Below, piece after piece: positions 9,035 to 17,329 of a DNA stretch of 34,630 nucleotides. Each line of letters starts with the position of its first letter. The first letter of the stretch is position 1. Source of the DNA: Candidatus Oceanisphaera merdipullorum (GTDB taxonomy: Bacteria; Pseudomonadota; Gammaproteobacteria; Enterobacterales; Aeromonadaceae); assembly GCA_018883865.1 (NCBI GenBank), contig JAHLFI010000080.1, positions 1 through 34,630 of the forward strand, in the 5' to 3' direction. A program made the position numbers and the translations under genes. Below the pieces are notes generated by a model that was not told the DNA's origin, did no database searches, and worked only from the letters and a program-made list of their open reading frames with translations.

Positions 9035-10959
9035 TTATTGGCACCGCGGGTCATATCGATCATGGCAAGACCGCCTTGGTACGTGCGCTCACCGGCGTGA
9101 ATACCGACCGCTTAAAAGACGAGCAAGAACGAGGCATCACCATTAGCTTAGGGTATGCCTATCAGCAGGTGGCGGAGGATATGACGCTGGGCTTTGTGGA
9201 TGTGCCCGGCCACGAAGGCTTAATTCATACCATGGTGGCGGGCGCTACTGGCATAAATTACGCCATGCTGGTGGTGGCAGCAGACGACGGCATAATGCCG
9301 CAAACTGTTGAGCATATTGCTATTTTATCGCTGCTTGGTTTAACCCAAGGTTGCGTGGTTATTACTAAGCGAGATAAGGCGCAACCCGAGCAATTAGCGC
9401 AAACGTTGCAGCAGCTTAGCCAAGCGCTGGCCCATACCTTTTTGGCCGACGCGCCGCAATTTATCGTCGATAGTTTATCCGGCGCTGGTATCGCTATGTT
9501 AAGTGATTTTTTACAACAACAAGCTCAGCTGCAAGCCACCACCAATCATAGCGGCCTGTTTCGCTTGGCCATAGACCGCGCTTTTACCCTTAGCGGCCAA
9601 GGCACAGTGGTCACAGGTACAGTGCACGGCGGGGAATTCGAGTTAAAAAACCCCCGCAGTAAGCTGCGCTTAATGCCCGCCAACACCCCCATCCGCGTGC
9701 GCAGCATTCATGCGCAAAACTTGCCCAGCCCAAACGCACATAGTGGCCAGCGCTGCGCTTTTAATATTGCCAATATCGCCAAAGACGCCATCAACAATGG
9801 CGACTGGCTGGCCGATGACCGCTGTTTTACGCCTGCTACGCGCATCGATGTGCAGTTGCAGCTGCTCGGTAATGTAGCGCAGCCGCTCACCACTTGGATG
9901 CCGGTGCATGTGCATCTGGGTGCGGCACACGTGATGGCGCATGTGGTACCGCTCACCGCTGAGTCACTCCCATCAGGCGAGCAGGCCTTTGCACAACTGG
10001 TCTTCGATAGCCCCCAGTGTGCCATGCCCGGCGATCGCTTTATTATTCGCAACGCTCAAGCCAAGCAGACCTTAGGCGGCGGTAAAGTGCTGGATGCCAA
10101 CGGCCCTGATAGAAAGCGCCGCACACCCGCACGTTTGGCGTGGCTCTCCGCTCTGTCGCACTATTTATCGGATAAACTGCCAGCGGATCAGCGGCTTTCG
10201 CCTTTACTCAGCCAAGCCCCGCACGGCATTAGCGAACCTGACTTGCGCCGCCTGATTGATGAAGAAGTCGAGCAGCTGCTTATTCCCGATACTGCCATGT
10301 GGATAAAACCTGCGACGAATAAACAGCTGGCCGTACTCATGGATAAAATGCGATGGGAAGCGCTGCTCAGCCAAATTGAAAGCACGCTGGAGCACGCCCA
10401 TCAACGCTATCCTGATGAACCCGGCATGGGTGCCGACCGACTAAGGCGCATGACCGCTCACACTTTACCCCTATCCTTATGGCAAAGTGCGTTACAGACC
10501 TTGGTGCAAACTCAGCGGCTGCAACGACAAGGCGCTTGGTATCACTTGCCAGAACACACAGTCAGCTTTAGCGAACAAGAGCAGCCATTGGCGGAGCAAA
10601 TTCTGCATTTAGCCCATCAAGGCCAATACGATCCACCTTGGGTGCGCGACATAGCCAGCTTATTAGAGATTCCAGAACAAGAGATTCGTCAGTTGGCCCA
10701 TAAGCTGGTGCAACAAGGCAAGCTGTATCAGGTACAACCCGACTTGCTTTATCATCATCAGCATATTGAGGAATTGGCACAGCTGATGCGCCAACGCCCG
10801 CAAAATCAGGGCATAAAAGCCGCAGAATTACGGGATCAATTAGTGTTAGGGCGCAAGAGAACCTTACAAATACTCGAATTTTTTCAACGAATTGGCTATA
10901 GTCGGCGTCTGCAGGACAGACATGTGATCCGGCCCGACAATCTGCTATTTACAAGCTAG
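9031..10959 (+). CDS. selB: Selenocysteine-specific elongation factor SelB
   Basis: SelB is a GTPase that delivers Sec-tRNA(Sec) to UGA codons by binding the SECIS hairpin in the mRNA. The N-terminal EF-Tu-like part has G1 GTAGHIDHGKT, G3 DVPGHE and G4 TKRD. The C-terminal third is the winged-helix array that binds SECIS RNA. I placed the start at ATG 9031, which gives MIIGTAGHIDHGKT as in other SelB proteins and overlaps the selA stop (ATGA). Earlier in-frame starts lie inside selA. Length is 642 residues against ~614 in E. coli. Confidence 0.96.
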   Translation: MIIGTAGHIDHGKTALVRALTGVNTDRLKDEQERGITISLGYAYQQVAEDMTLGFVDVPGHEGLIHTMVAGATGINYAMLVVAADDGIMPQTVEHIAILSLLGLTQGCVVITKRDKAQPEQLAQTLQQLSQALAHTFLADAPQFIVDSLSGAGIAMLSDFLQQQAQLQATTNHSGLFRLAIDRAFTLSGQGTVVTGTVHGGEFELKNPRSKLRLMPANTPIRVRSIHAQNLPSPNAHSGQRCAFNIANIAKDAINNGDWLADDRCFTPATRIDVQLQLLGNVAQPLTTWMPVHVHLGAAHVMAHVVPLTAESLPSGEQAFAQLVFDSPQCAMPGDRFIIRNAQAKQTLGGGKVLDANGPDRKRRTPARLAWLSALSHYLSDKLPADQRLSPLLSQAPHGISEPDLRRLIDEEVEQLLIPDTAMWIKPATNKQLAVLMDKMRWEALLSQIESTLEHAHQRYPDEPGMGADRLRRMTAHTLPLSLWQSALQTLVQTQRLQRQGAWYHLPEHTVSFSEQEQPLAEQILHLAHQGQYDPPWVRDIASLLEIPEQEIRQLAHKLVQQGKLYQVQPDLLYHHQHIEELAQLMRQRPQNQGIKAAELRDQLVLGRKRTLQILEFFQRIGYSRRLQDRHVIRPDNLLFTS

Positions 10960-11033
10960 CCTGATGAGTCCATTCTGATAGCCCGTTCTGGTGTGTATGC
11001 GTATTTCTATATGCGCGTATGTCCATGAAAAAT

Positions 11034-11129
11034 GGAAAGTAATCGCATCCGGTGGTGCGGCTGGGCTTCAAACCCAGTTGGGGGCGTTAGACGTTCCCGG
11101 GTAGGTTCGACTCCTACTACTTTCCGCCA
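11034..11129 (+). tRNA. selC: tRNA-Sec (anticodon TCA)
   Basis: This 96-nt tRNA with encoded CCA has an 8-bp acceptor stem (GGAAAGTA with TACTTTCC) and an anticodon stem CTGGG/CCCAG with loop CTTCAAA, placing anticodon TCA at 11068-11070. A long variable arm and T-arm GGTTCGACTCC follow. The 8-bp acceptor and long extra arm are the marks of bacterial tRNA-Sec, and the sequence parallels E. coli selC. It lies 74 bp after selB and 35 bp before fdhD. tRNA-Sec genes are common integration sites, but no duplicated end is visible here. Confidence 0.97.
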
Positions 11130-11164
11130 TTTATCTGCTCTTATCTTTTCGCACAGGACGCTAT

Positions 11165-11965
11165 ATGGACGATGCGACCCTAGATAATTTGGCACCCAGC
11201 CACGCCGTCTGCACCCTAGCAGGCACGGCGCATTTCCTCGCCAATGAAGTCCCGCTCGCTATTACCCTCAATGGCGTAAATCATGCGGTAATGATGGTAA
11301 GCCCCTATCAGCTAGACGACTTTATCATCGGCTTCCTGCTAACCGAAGGCATCATCCAGCACCACAGAGATATTCACGATCTCGAATTTATTGCTCAGCA
11401 AAACGCCATTATCGCCAACGTCACGCTGGCTAATCGCTGCCATCAGCCTTGGCAAGAGCAAAGGCGCAGCCTAGCGGGTCGCACCGGTTGTGGTTTATGC
11501 GGTATTGAGTCGCTCGCCGCCGCCTTGCCTAAGTTAGCGCCGCTGCCAGTTAGCGAATTGCCCAGCAATGAAGCGCTCATGGGGCTGCGCGACCAGTTGC
11601 CAAACTGGCAAACACTAAATCGAGACTGTGGCGCCCTGCATGCCGCTTTTTTTGCCGACATGCAGGGCCAAATACAACACGCCAGCGAAGACGTAGGCCG
11701 TCATAATGCGCTCGATAAACTCTTGGGTTGGCACCACCGTCGGCCTAATACTCTTGCGGGCATGATCTTAGTGACCAGTCGTTGCAGCATAGAGCTGATC
11801 CTAAAAATGGTGCGTACTTACAATCCTACGCTGATCACCTTGAGCGCGCCGACGCTACTCGCGGTCGAACAGGCGCGCCTCCATAAGCTCAACTTGATAC
11901 ACTTGCCTTATCAGCAAGAGCCTAGAGTGTATGCGGCGTCCGCCCATTCTCATTACCTCGAATAA
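11165..11965 (+). CDS. fdhD: Formate dehydrogenase accessory sulfurtransferase FdhD
   Basis: FdhD moves sulfur from the IscS persulfide to the molybdenum cofactor of formate dehydrogenase, a step needed for activity. The family marks are ANEVPLAITLNG near the N-terminus, the CxxC sulfur-transfer motif in GRTGCGLCGIESL, and the EDVGRHNALDKLLGW block. Length (266 residues) is normal. The ATG at 11165 is preceded by AGGAC. The gene follows selC closely and belongs functionally to the fdn/sel cluster. Confidence 0.95.
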   Translation: MDDATLDNLAPSHAVCTLAGTAHFLANEVPLAITLNGVNHAVMMVSPYQLDDFIIGFLLTEGIIQHHRDIHDLEFIAQQNAIIANVTLANRCHQPWQEQRRSLAGRTGCGLCGIESLAAALPKLAPLPVSELPSNEALMGLRDQLPNWQTLNRDCGALHAAFFADMQGQIQHASEDVGRHNALDKLLGWHHRRPNTLAGMILVTSRCSIELILKMVRTYNPTLITLSAPTLLAVEQARLHKLNLIHLPYQQEPRVYAASAHSHYLE

Positions 11966-11989
11966 AGGAAAACTTGTTTGCAGGAAAAC

Positions 11990-13174
11990 ATGTGTGAAGA
12001 ACAGAAAATAGAAACTTATTTAGTCGGCGGCGCCGTGCGTGATGCCCTTTTAGGCTTAGCCGTTGTTGACAGAGATTATGTGGTGGTAGGCGCCCTGCCG
12101 GAGCAGTTGCAAGCTTTGGGCTATCAGCAGGTAGGCAAAGACTTTCCGGTATTCTTACACCCCAAAACTAAAAACGAATACGCCTTAGCGCGCACCGAGC
12201 GCAAGGCCGGCTCAGGTTACACCGGCTTTATCTGTGACTTTGGCCCAGAGATCACGCTGGAAGAAGATTTAAGCCGCCGCGACCTGACCATTAATGCCAT
12301 AGCTCAAGATGAAAACGGCATCTTATATGATCCCTACGGCGGCCAAGCAGATATAGCGGCTCGCACCTTGCGCCATGTATCCGCCGCATTTAGCGAAGAC
12401 CCGCTGCGCGTATTGCGCGTGGCACGCTTTGCCGCCCGCTTCCATGATTTAGGCTTTACCGTGGCCCACAACACGCTGGCATTAATGCAGCAAATTGCAG
12501 CCAGTGGCGAGCTGAGCGCACTGACGCCAGAACGGGTGTGGAAAGAAACGGAAAAGGCCTTAGCGTGTGGGCAACCGCAGGTGTTTTTTGAAGTATTACG
12601 CAGTTGTAATGCCCTTGGTGCCTTGTTTCCAGAACTGGAAAGCTTATTTGTTGACCCGCAGCCAAGCATTAATTTAGGTCAGCATGCACTGCAAGCTTTA
12701 TGGCATTGCACACAACTCACCGCCGACTTGGCTTGTCGGTTTGCCGCACTGACTTTGCGGCTAGACGTGAGGCAAATCACCGAGATGAGCGAGCACTGCA
12801 AGGTGCCTAGCGAACATAAAGAGCTGGCGATATTGGCCAGTCGTTGTCATCAACACCTTCATTTACTGCGTCAACCAAGCAGGGATAATGCGGAAGATAT
12901 TCTGGCGTTATTTCAAGAAACAGATAGCTGGCGCAGGCCCGAGCGTTTTGGCCAATTACTGTTGTGCGCCCAAGCAGATTGGCAAGCCAGTCCCCTATTA
13001 GATTCAAGTGTAGGCTCAGAACTCTATCCACAAAGAGCACAGCTCTGGCAGTGGTTTAAAGAGCTACAAACTATTACCGCCGGCCCTTTCGTCGCCCAAG
13101 GACTAAAAGGCCCCGCCATTGGCGAGGCCATTAAACAGGCGCGCTTAGCGCAATTGCAGCACTGGTTGACTTAA
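11990..13174 (+). CDS. cca: CCA-adding enzyme with a degenerate HD domain
   Basis: This tRNA nucleotidyltransferase adds or repairs the 3' CCA. The class II nucleotidyltransferase head is intact: YLVGGAVRD, the acidic pair in VVDRDYVVVG, LARTERK, EDLSRRDLTINAIA and ERVWKETEKAL. The C-terminal part aligns with the HD domain of E. coli Cca. Where E. coli has the catalytic CHDLGKG and HHGHG motifs, this protein has a shorter TLRLDVRQITEMSEH, so the phosphodiesterase/phosphatase activity is probably lost. Length is 394 residues against 412 in E. coli. I chose ATG 11990, just after AGGA; a TTG at 11978 with another AGGAAA ahead of it is an alternative. Confidence 0.93.
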   Translation: MCEEQKIETYLVGGAVRDALLGLAVVDRDYVVVGALPEQLQALGYQQVGKDFPVFLHPKTKNEYALARTERKAGSGYTGFICDFGPEITLEEDLSRRDLTINAIAQDENGILYDPYGGQADIAARTLRHVSAAFSEDPLRVLRVARFAARFHDLGFTVAHNTLALMQQIAASGELSALTPERVWKETEKALACGQPQVFFEVLRSCNALGALFPELESLFVDPQPSINLGQHALQALWHCTQLTADLACRFAALTLRLDVRQITEMSEHCKVPSEHKELAILASRCHQHLHLLRQPSRDNAEDILALFQETDSWRRPERFGQLLLCAQADWQASPLLDSSVGSELYPQRAQLWQWFKELQTITAGPFVAQGLKGPAIGEAIKQARLAQLQHWLT

Positions 13175-13248
13175 GCTGTTCGGCGTAAAGTCATTGAGCT
13201 TACTGGGCTTATGTTTATTGAACTGGCATTTACTGGGCTTAAGTTAAG

Positions 13249-14049
13249 TTACTGACCTGCCATTACCCAAATCAGCACGGCGCCTAAGCCTAAGCGATAC
13301 AGCACAAACGGCAGCACACCGATACGCTCCAGCAAAGCCAAAAACAGATGGATACAGGCCAAGGCACTGAGAAACGACACCAAGATGCCGAGGCCCATCG
13401 CCGACCAAGAAATAGCAACTGGGCTACTCAGCAAGCCCACCGCCTGATGGCTACCGGCTAACAATATGATGGGGATCGACATCAGAAAGGAGAAACGGGC
13501 GGCGGCGCTACGCGTTAGGCCTAACATTAACCCCGCCGTTAAGGTAATGCCGCTGCGCGAGGTGCCAGGGATCAACGCCACCGCTTGTGCAAGCCCGAGA
13601 AAAAAGGCGCCCCGCCAACCAGTTTGATATTCACTCTTCAGGTGTTGCGCGCGTTTATCTGCCCACCATAACAACAAACCAAACACTATGGTGGCGATGG
13701 CGATCACCCAACCCGAGCGTAAAAACTCACCAATAAAGCCGCCAAACAAACCCCCGATAATACAAGCCGGAATAGTGGCTAATATAATGCACCAGGCTAA
13801 GCGCGATTCGGCGGTGGCGGCGCGCCCTGCTAACGAGCCAACCCAAGCATGAGCCAAGCTCAGCACTTCTTGACGAAAGTAGTATAACACCGCCAATAAG
13901 CTACCCAAGTGCACGGCCACATCAAAGGCTATGCCTTGGTCTGGCCAGCCCAATAACACCGAAGGTAAGATCAAATGTGCAGAGCTTGAGATCGGTAAAA
14001 ATTCGGTAAAGCCTTGGACCAACGCCAGTAATATAGCGTGTACTTCCAT
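13249..14049 (-). CDS. uppP: Undecaprenyl-diphosphatase UppP/BacA
   Basis: This integral membrane phosphatase recycles undecaprenyl diphosphate for peptidoglycan and other cell-wall polymers; overexpression gives bacitracin resistance. The two family motifs are present: QGFTEFLPISSSAHL near the N-terminus and IPGTSRSGITLTAG in the middle, with about eight hydrophobic segments. The 266-residue length is typical. It is downstream of folB on the same strand and converges with cca. Confidence 0.95.
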   Translation of the reverse strand: MEVHAILLALVQGFTEFLPISSSAHLILPSVLLGWPDQGIAFDVAVHLGSLLAVLYYFRQEVLSLAHAWVGSLAGRAATAESRLAWCIILATIPACIIGGLFGGFIGEFLRSGWVIAIATIVFGLLLWWADKRAQHLKSEYQTGWRGAFFLGLAQAVALIPGTSRSGITLTAGLMLGLTRSAAARFSFLMSIPIILLAGSHQAVGLLSSPVAISWSAMGLGILVSFLSALACIHLFLALLERIGVLPFVLYRLGLGAVLIWVMAGQ

Positions 14050-14138
14050 CTAATTAACTCTCTTAGCTAATACTGGCTGCATGCTAATCAATCCAGATGA
14101 CAATTTAATGACGTTTACTGGTGATGTATTAGCGAGCG

Positions 14139-14495
14139 TTATACTTTACGGGTTCTTAATATCTCTACGCCCACACCGGCGGCATTCACTACCGCATTAG
14201 GCTTAGTGAGGCGTACTTTTACAAACTGCACGGCAAACAGGCTGAATATCAGCTCGGCCACCCGCTCGGCCATGGTTTCGATCAGTTCAAAATGATTAAG
14301 CTGTGCGAATTCCATCACCGCTTGTGACAAAGTCGCATAATCAAGCGCCTTACTAAGGTCATCATCTTTGGCTGCCGGCGCATTATTAAAGCCCATCTCC
14401 AGATCGAAGCTGAGCTTTTGTTTAATGCCCTTTTCCCAGTCATACACGCCTATGGTCGTGAACACTTCCAGACCTTCTACAAACACTTTATCCAT
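14139..14495 (-). CDS. folB: Dihydroneopterin aldolase FolB
   Basis: FolB splits dihydroneopterin to 6-hydroxymethyl-dihydropterin in folate synthesis. The 118-residue protein starts MDKVFVEGLEVFTTIGVYDWE, carries the conserved TIGVYDWE pterin-site segment, a Tyr in DYATLSQ and the ELIETMAERVAELI helix. AGAGAG lies just before the ATG. It is divergent from plsY and followed by uppP, the same order as in E. coli. Confidence 0.93.
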   Translation of the reverse strand: MDKVFVEGLEVFTTIGVYDWEKGIKQKLSFDLEMGFNNAPAAKDDDLSKALDYATLSQAVMEFAQLNHFELIETMAERVAELIFSLFAVQFVKVRLTKPNAVVNAAGVGVEILRTRKV

Positions 14496-14632
14496 CGTCT
14501 CTCTCTTCTGTTAAGCTGAACTATATTCGGAATCGAGCAGCGCTTGCGGCAAAGAAGCCTTTGACTGCGCTCGGTTTAAGCTCGCATAGTAAGGGGCCAT
14601 AGTAACGGATTGACCCCGAGGTATAAACCGCA

Positions 14633-15247
14633 ATGACGGCCCTCATTTTCTTTATGATAGTGCTCGCCTACCTGGGGGGATCCATCTCCAGCGCCGTGCT
14701 GATCTCCAGACTCTATGGCCTGCCCGACCCACGCCAACATGGCTCCGGCAATCCGGGCGCCACCAATGTGCTGCGCAGCGGTAATCGCAGTGCCGCGGTC
14801 TGGGTGCTGTTAATCGATATTATGAAAGGGACTCTGCCGGTCTATTTAGGCTGGTATCTGGATATCGGCCCCTTGTACTTGGCCTTTATCGGCATGGCCG
14901 CCTGCTTGGGCCATATGTTTCCGCTGTTCTTTCACTTTCGGGGGGGCAAAGCGGTGGCGACGGCACTGGGTACACTATTACCGCTCGGCATGGACATGGC
15001 CGGCCTGATGATGCTGACCTGGCTGGTGTGCCTAGGCCTGTTTGGTTATTCGTCGTTGGCCTCTTTACTGACCGCCTTAGTAGCCCCGCTGTATGTCTAT
15101 TTCATTAAGCCCGAATACACGCTCTCGGTGTCGTTACTGTCTTGCCTCATTATCTTGCGCCATCACGGCAACATCAGCCGCCTCTATCACCGCCAAGAAA
15201 AGCCGATGCTTGATAGATTTAAGCGGGAAGAAAAAGACAGGGAGTAG
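14633..15247 (+). CDS. plsY: Glycerol-3-phosphate acyltransferase PlsY
   Basis: This inner-membrane enzyme acylates glycerol-3-phosphate using acyl-phosphate, the first step of phospholipid synthesis. The conserved motifs [15 protein letters not shown], the [10 protein letters not shown] and [18 protein letters not shown] loops, and the late [10 protein letters not shown] are all visible, with about five membrane segments. Length 204 is normal. Its tail is charged and probably cytoplasmic. Confidence 0.95.
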   Translation: MTALIFFMIVLAYLGGSISSAVLISRLYGLPDPRQHGSGNPGATNVLRSGNRSAAVWVLLIDIMKGTLPVYLGWYLDIGPLYLAFIGMAACLGHMFPLFFHFRGGKAVATALGTLLPLGMDMAGLMMLTWLVCLGLFGYSSLASLLTALVAPLYVYFIKPEYTLSVSLLSCLIILRHHGNISRLYHRQEKPMLDRFKREEKDRE

Positions 15248-15300
15248 CGTCCTAGCCTAGCTTAAAACTAAGAACCAAACTTTTGCCACCACATTCACAA

Positions 15301-15332
15301 AAAAGCCCCGAACCTGTAGGTTCGGGGCTTTT
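15301..15332. terminator. Bidirectional terminator between plsY and tsaD
   Basis: AAAAGCCCCGAACC (15301-15314) pairs perfectly with GGTTCGGGGCTTTT (15319-15332) around the loop TGTA. The A-tract on one side and T-tract on the other serve both convergent genes. Confidence 0.93.
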
Positions 15333-15373
15333 GTCGTGTTGGCACCGTCATTAATCTTTAACTGGCGCTGTTC

Positions 15374-16399
15374 TTATACCGCCGTAAGCTCGTCTAATGG
15401 CCAGCGTGGTCGTGCGCGTACTGCGAGCGGCTCAACATCACCGGCTTTTAAGCGCTGCAGCCCGGCGAAGGCGATCATGGCGCCATTATCGGTGCAATAT
15501 TCATTACGCGGATAAAAGGCTTCGCCCTTTAGGCTTGCCATCAGCTCGCTGAGCTGCTCACGGAGCGACACGTTAGCACTCACGCCACCGGCCACGACTA
15601 ACCGATTCAAGCCCGTCTGCAGCAGCGCCCGTTTACACTTAATAGCCAGCGTATCCACTACCGCCTGTTGAAAAGCATGGGCGATATCGGCGCGAGTTTG
15701 CTGATCGTAAGTATCGGCGGCAATTTCTGCAGCTATGGTAGTCGCAGTGGCGGTCTTAAGACCAGAAAAGCTAAAGTCTAAGCCCGGCTTGGCGGTCATA
15801 GGTCGCGGGAAGACAAAGCGATTCGGTGTGCCCAGCTCTGCCAGCTTGGCTAAACGTGGGCCACCTGGATAATCTAAATCCATCAGCTTGGCGGTTTTAT
15901 CGAAGGCTTCACCGGCCGCATCATCTACTGACTCGCCTAAGATTTCGTAGCAGCCAATGCCATCTACGCGTACCAATAAGGTGTGGCCGCCGGAGACTAA
16001 CAAAGCCACAAACGGAAACTCAGGCGCGCGCTCTTCTAGCATAGGGGCCAGCAAGTGGCCTTCCATATGATGCACAGCCACCGCCGGTTTACCCCAAGCA
16101 AAGGCGAGGCTGCGGCCTATGGTCGCGCCCACTAATAAAGCCCCCATTAAACCGGGGCCGGCGGTAAAGGCCACGCCGTCTATGTCGTCTTTGGTGCAGC
16201 CCGCATCTTTCAAGGCGGCTTCAATCAAAGGGATGGTTTTACGAATGTGGTCGCGGCTCGCCAGTTCAGGCACCACGCCACCATAGTCCGCATGCAGCGC
16301 CACCTGACTGTAGAGTTGATGGGCCATGATGCCGAGTTGGTCGTCATAAATAGCAATGCCGGTTTCATCACAGGAGGTTTCTATACCCAATACACGCAT
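15374..16399 (-). CDS. tsaD: tRNA N6-threonylcarbamoyladenosine synthase TsaD
   Basis: TsaD is the catalytic Kae1/YgjD-family subunit that transfers threonylcarbamoyl to A37 of ANN-decoding tRNAs, working with TsaB, TsaC and TsaE. It shows [14 protein letters not shown] at the start, metal ligands His111 and His115 in [10 protein letters not shown], the LVSGGHTLL loop and the [12 protein letters not shown] motif. Length is 341 residues. It is divergent from rpsU, as in E. coli. It modifies tRNA-Ile2, among others encoded here. Confidence 0.96.
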   Translation of the reverse strand: MRVLGIETSCDETGIAIYDDQLGIMAHQLYSQVALHADYGGVVPELASRDHIRKTIPLIEAALKDAGCTKDDIDGVAFTAGPGLMGALLVGATIGRSLAFAWGKPAVAVHHMEGHLLAPMLEERAPEFPFVALLVSGGHTLLVRVDGIGCYEILGESVDDAAGEAFDKTAKLMDLDYPGGPRLAKLAELGTPNRFVFPRPMTAKPGLDFSFSGLKTATATTIAAEIAADTYDQQTRADIAHAFQQAVVDTLAIKCKRALLQTGLNRLVVAGGVSANVSLREQLSELMASLKGEAFYPRNEYCTDNGAMIAFAGLQRLKAGDVEPLAVRARPRWPLDELTAV

Positions 16400-16483
16400 G
16401 TCGGTCTTATCACTGGACTATTGAATGAGAGGAGCTTATGTTACACTTCTAGCGGTTTTTTAACCAGCGGAGCGCCTTCGGAC

Positions 16484-16513
16484 TTTACTTTTGGTAAGGC
16501 TTCGGAGTAGAAT
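16484..16513 (+). promoter_or_regulatory. Candidate promoter of the rpsU-dnaG-rpoD operon
   Basis: TTTACT (16484-16489) and TAGAAT (16508-16513) are spaced 18 bp and lie ~64 bp before rpsU. They are imperfect sigma-70 boxes. No clear LexA box was seen. Confidence 0.42.
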
Positions 16514-16561
16514 TTCGCACCATTTTATTATAGTCAGACTGGTTTAATAAAAAGCCAGTAA

Positions 16562-16792
<231 letters not shown>

Positions 16793-16806
16793 CAGTTATT
16801 GATCTC

Positions 16807-17250
16807 ATGTCCTTAAAAGACCAACTGTCTGAACAGCAAAAAATAGCTATGCGTGCCAAAAACAAGGCGCGCCTTAGTACGTTGAGAATGCTGCTGGCAG
16901 AGATCAATCTAAAAGAGATAGACAGCCGCGAAACCTTGAATGATGACGATGTCATCACCATAGTTACCAAAATGGTAAAACAGCGTAAAGACGCCGCTGC
17001 TCTCTATGAGCAGGCAGGTCGTCAAGAGTTAGCTGATGGTGAGCTTCAAGAAATCGTGGTGCTGCAGGAATTCCTGCCGCAACCTCTGAGTGCAGAAGAA
17101 CTGGAAACTTTGCTCACCGATGCCATCGCTGCTAGCGGCGCTAATGGCATGCAAGATATGGGTAAGGTAATGGCGGTGCTCAAGCCGCAAATCCAGGGGC
17201 GAGCAGATATGGGCAAGGTAAGCGCGAGCATTAAAGCCAGACTGGCTTAA
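16807..17250 (+). CDS. yqeY: GatB/YqeY domain-containing protein
   Basis: This 147-residue protein belongs to the YqeY family, related to the C-terminal tRNA-binding domain of GatB. It starts MSLKDQLSEQQKIAMRAKN and has the family's LRMLLAEI..KEID segment and the MGKVMAVLKPQ..GRADMGKVS tail. Its cellular job is unsettled. It sits 14 bp after rpsU and before the internal terminator, an insertion in the operon that E. coli lacks but many other proteobacteria have. Confidence 0.9.
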   Translation: MSLKDQLSEQQKIAMRAKNKARLSTLRMLLAEINLKEIDSRETLNDDDVITIVTKMVKQRKDAAALYEQAGRQELADGELQEIVVLQEFLPQPLSAEELETLLTDAIAASGANGMQDMGKVMAVLKPQIQGRADMGKVSASIKARLA

Positions 17251-17276
17251 GGGTTTACGTTTTATCTTACCAACGG

Positions 17277-17312
17277 GCCGTGCCTCTTCTTGATGCACGG
17301 CTTTGTTTTTTT
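17277..17312 (+). terminator. Internal terminator between yqeY and dnaG
   Basis: GCCGTGC (17277-17283) pairs with GCACGGC (17295-17301), followed by TTTG and a run of seven T. It lies just 18 bp before dnaG. In E. coli the equivalent terminator makes dnaG much less expressed than rpsU; the same logic is likely here, since the dnaG start is too close for a strong separate promoter. Confidence 0.88.
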
Positions 17313-17329
17313 CGCTACCCCGGTGAATC

